From assembly GCA_937926755.1 (NCBI GenBank), contig CALBBA010000280.1, positions 1 through 6,313 on the forward strand: 6,313 bases of DNA, written 5' to 3'. The notes under the pieces were generated by a model. It was not told where the DNA came from. It did no database searches and saw only the letters and a program-made list of their open reading frames with translations. The stretch comes from an uncultured Collinsella sp. GTDB taxonomy: Bacteria; Actinomycetota; Coriobacteriia; Coriobacteriales; Coriobacteriaceae. Made by a program: the position numbers and the translations under genes. Numbering within the stretch: the first letter of the stretch is position 1; the number at the start of each line of letters is the position of its first letter. This document shows, one piece after another, positions 6,071 through 6,313 of this stretch.

Positions 6071-6092
6071 TTTTTGGGGTACTGGGTATAAT
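6064..6092 (+). promoter_or_regulatory. Promoter of the rightward zinc-ribbon gene
   Basis: A perfect TATAAT lies at 6087-6092, with the start of transcription expected near 6099, about 31 bases before the ATG. The hexamer 17 bases upstream is TGCCGG, a poor -35, and there is no extended TGn motif. That hexamer belongs to the last copy of the intergenic repeat, so a DNA-binding activator or repressor may act here; this is inference. Confidence 0.5.
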
Positions 6093-6129
6093 CGTCGTAT
6101 TGCATTGAAATGTGGCGAAAGGAGTGGCA

Positions 6130-6313
6130 ATGTCTCGGTATTGCGCCTCGTGCGGCAAGCTTCTTGCAGATGATGCCAAGTTCTGCACCTCGTGCGGTGC
6201 ACCCGTTGAGCAAACAGCCGCGAGCGATAGCCAGCCCGCTTTTGAGCAGACCGGCTCCCTTGATACGCCGCAAGCCAAGGCGGACGACTCCCTTGCCTAT
6301 AGCCCCGACCCCG
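6130..6313 (+). CDS. Zinc-ribbon domain protein (5' part, cut by the window edge)
   Basis: The first 61 residues are visible and the frame is still open at the right edge. Residues 5-22 form a zinc ribbon of the CxxC-x10-CxxC type (C5, C8, C19, C22), beginning MSRYCASCGKLL and closing with FCTSCGAP. A hydrophilic linker rich in Ala, Ser, Asp, Gln and Pro follows. Such N-terminal ribbons often precede a membrane segment or a separate functional domain, but that part is outside the window and the function cannot be named. The ATG has AAAGGAG 5 bases upstream. The gene diverges from tmk with 226 bases between them. Confidence 0.85.
   Translation, partial: MSRYCASCGKLLADDAKFCTSCGAPVEQTAASDSQPAFEQTGSLDTPQAKADDSLAYSPDP

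Noticed and set aside
6042..6075. Intrinsic terminator pointing right (GCCGGC pair plus TTTTT)
   Set aside because: The outer stem is only 6 bp with a 20-odd base loop, and no rightward gene precedes it. It is noted within the repeat entry rather than called.
1..6313. tRNA, rRNA, CRISPR array or known riboswitch
   Set aside because: I saw no cloverleaf, rRNA-like stretch, regularly spaced direct repeats or recognised riboswitch core on either strand by reading; a covariance-model search was not possible.

Overview
The window reads as chromosomal DNA of a high-GC Gram-positive anaerobe of the class Coriobacteriia, most likely Collinsella or a close relative. The grounds are the GC-rich codon use, strong AGGAGG-type ribosome binding sites, the tmk-holB-ricT order, and a hypothetical protein of a type I associate with this class. 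The genus is an inference; no rRNA or marker phylogeny is possible here.

Almost everything is one leftward (minus-strand) gene string. In transcription order it holds thymidylate kinase (tmk, 5903-5220), the DNA polymerase III delta-prime subunit (holB, 5218-4091), a PSP1/RicT (YaaT) family protein with a very long arginine-rich tail (4100-2400), a ComF-type phosphoribosyltransferase (2297-1491), and a conserved hypothetical protein with a possible PD-(D/E)XK/DUF559-like C-terminal domain (1479-370). The first three are packed with a 1-base gap and then a 10-base overlap, so they are almost certainly co-transcribed, from a sigma70-like promoter at 5957-5985. A 97-base gap separates ricT from comF. 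It carries a perfect 12-bp hairpin whose 3' arm contains the comF Shine-Dalgarno, and a possible 18-codon leader ORF that runs through the hairpin and overlaps the comF start as GTGA. The last gene follows comF by 11 bases.

At the right edge a divergent gene begins at 6130. It encodes a small zinc-ribbon protein cut off by the window end. Its promoter has a perfect TATAAT, no good -35, and three copies of an 18-19 bp repeat just upstream.

The left end (1-369) has no convincing gene. It holds two GC-rich hairpins (21-43 and 66-94) and a 225-bp element (111-335) with 51-bp near-identical terminal inverted repeats and an AT-rich centre, resembling a MITE or a paired regulatory repeat.

Functionally, tmk supplies dTTP and holB the clamp loader. 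RicT in Bacillus subtilis belongs to an Fe-S complex that acts with RNase Y, and ComF proteins are linked to DNA uptake. The arrangement is the replication/competence neighbourhood known from Firmicutes, without the yaaQ and yaaR genes found there. The most unusual points are the inverted-repeat element, the RicT tail with a second cysteine cluster, the comF leader/hairpin, and the nuclease-like orphan protein.
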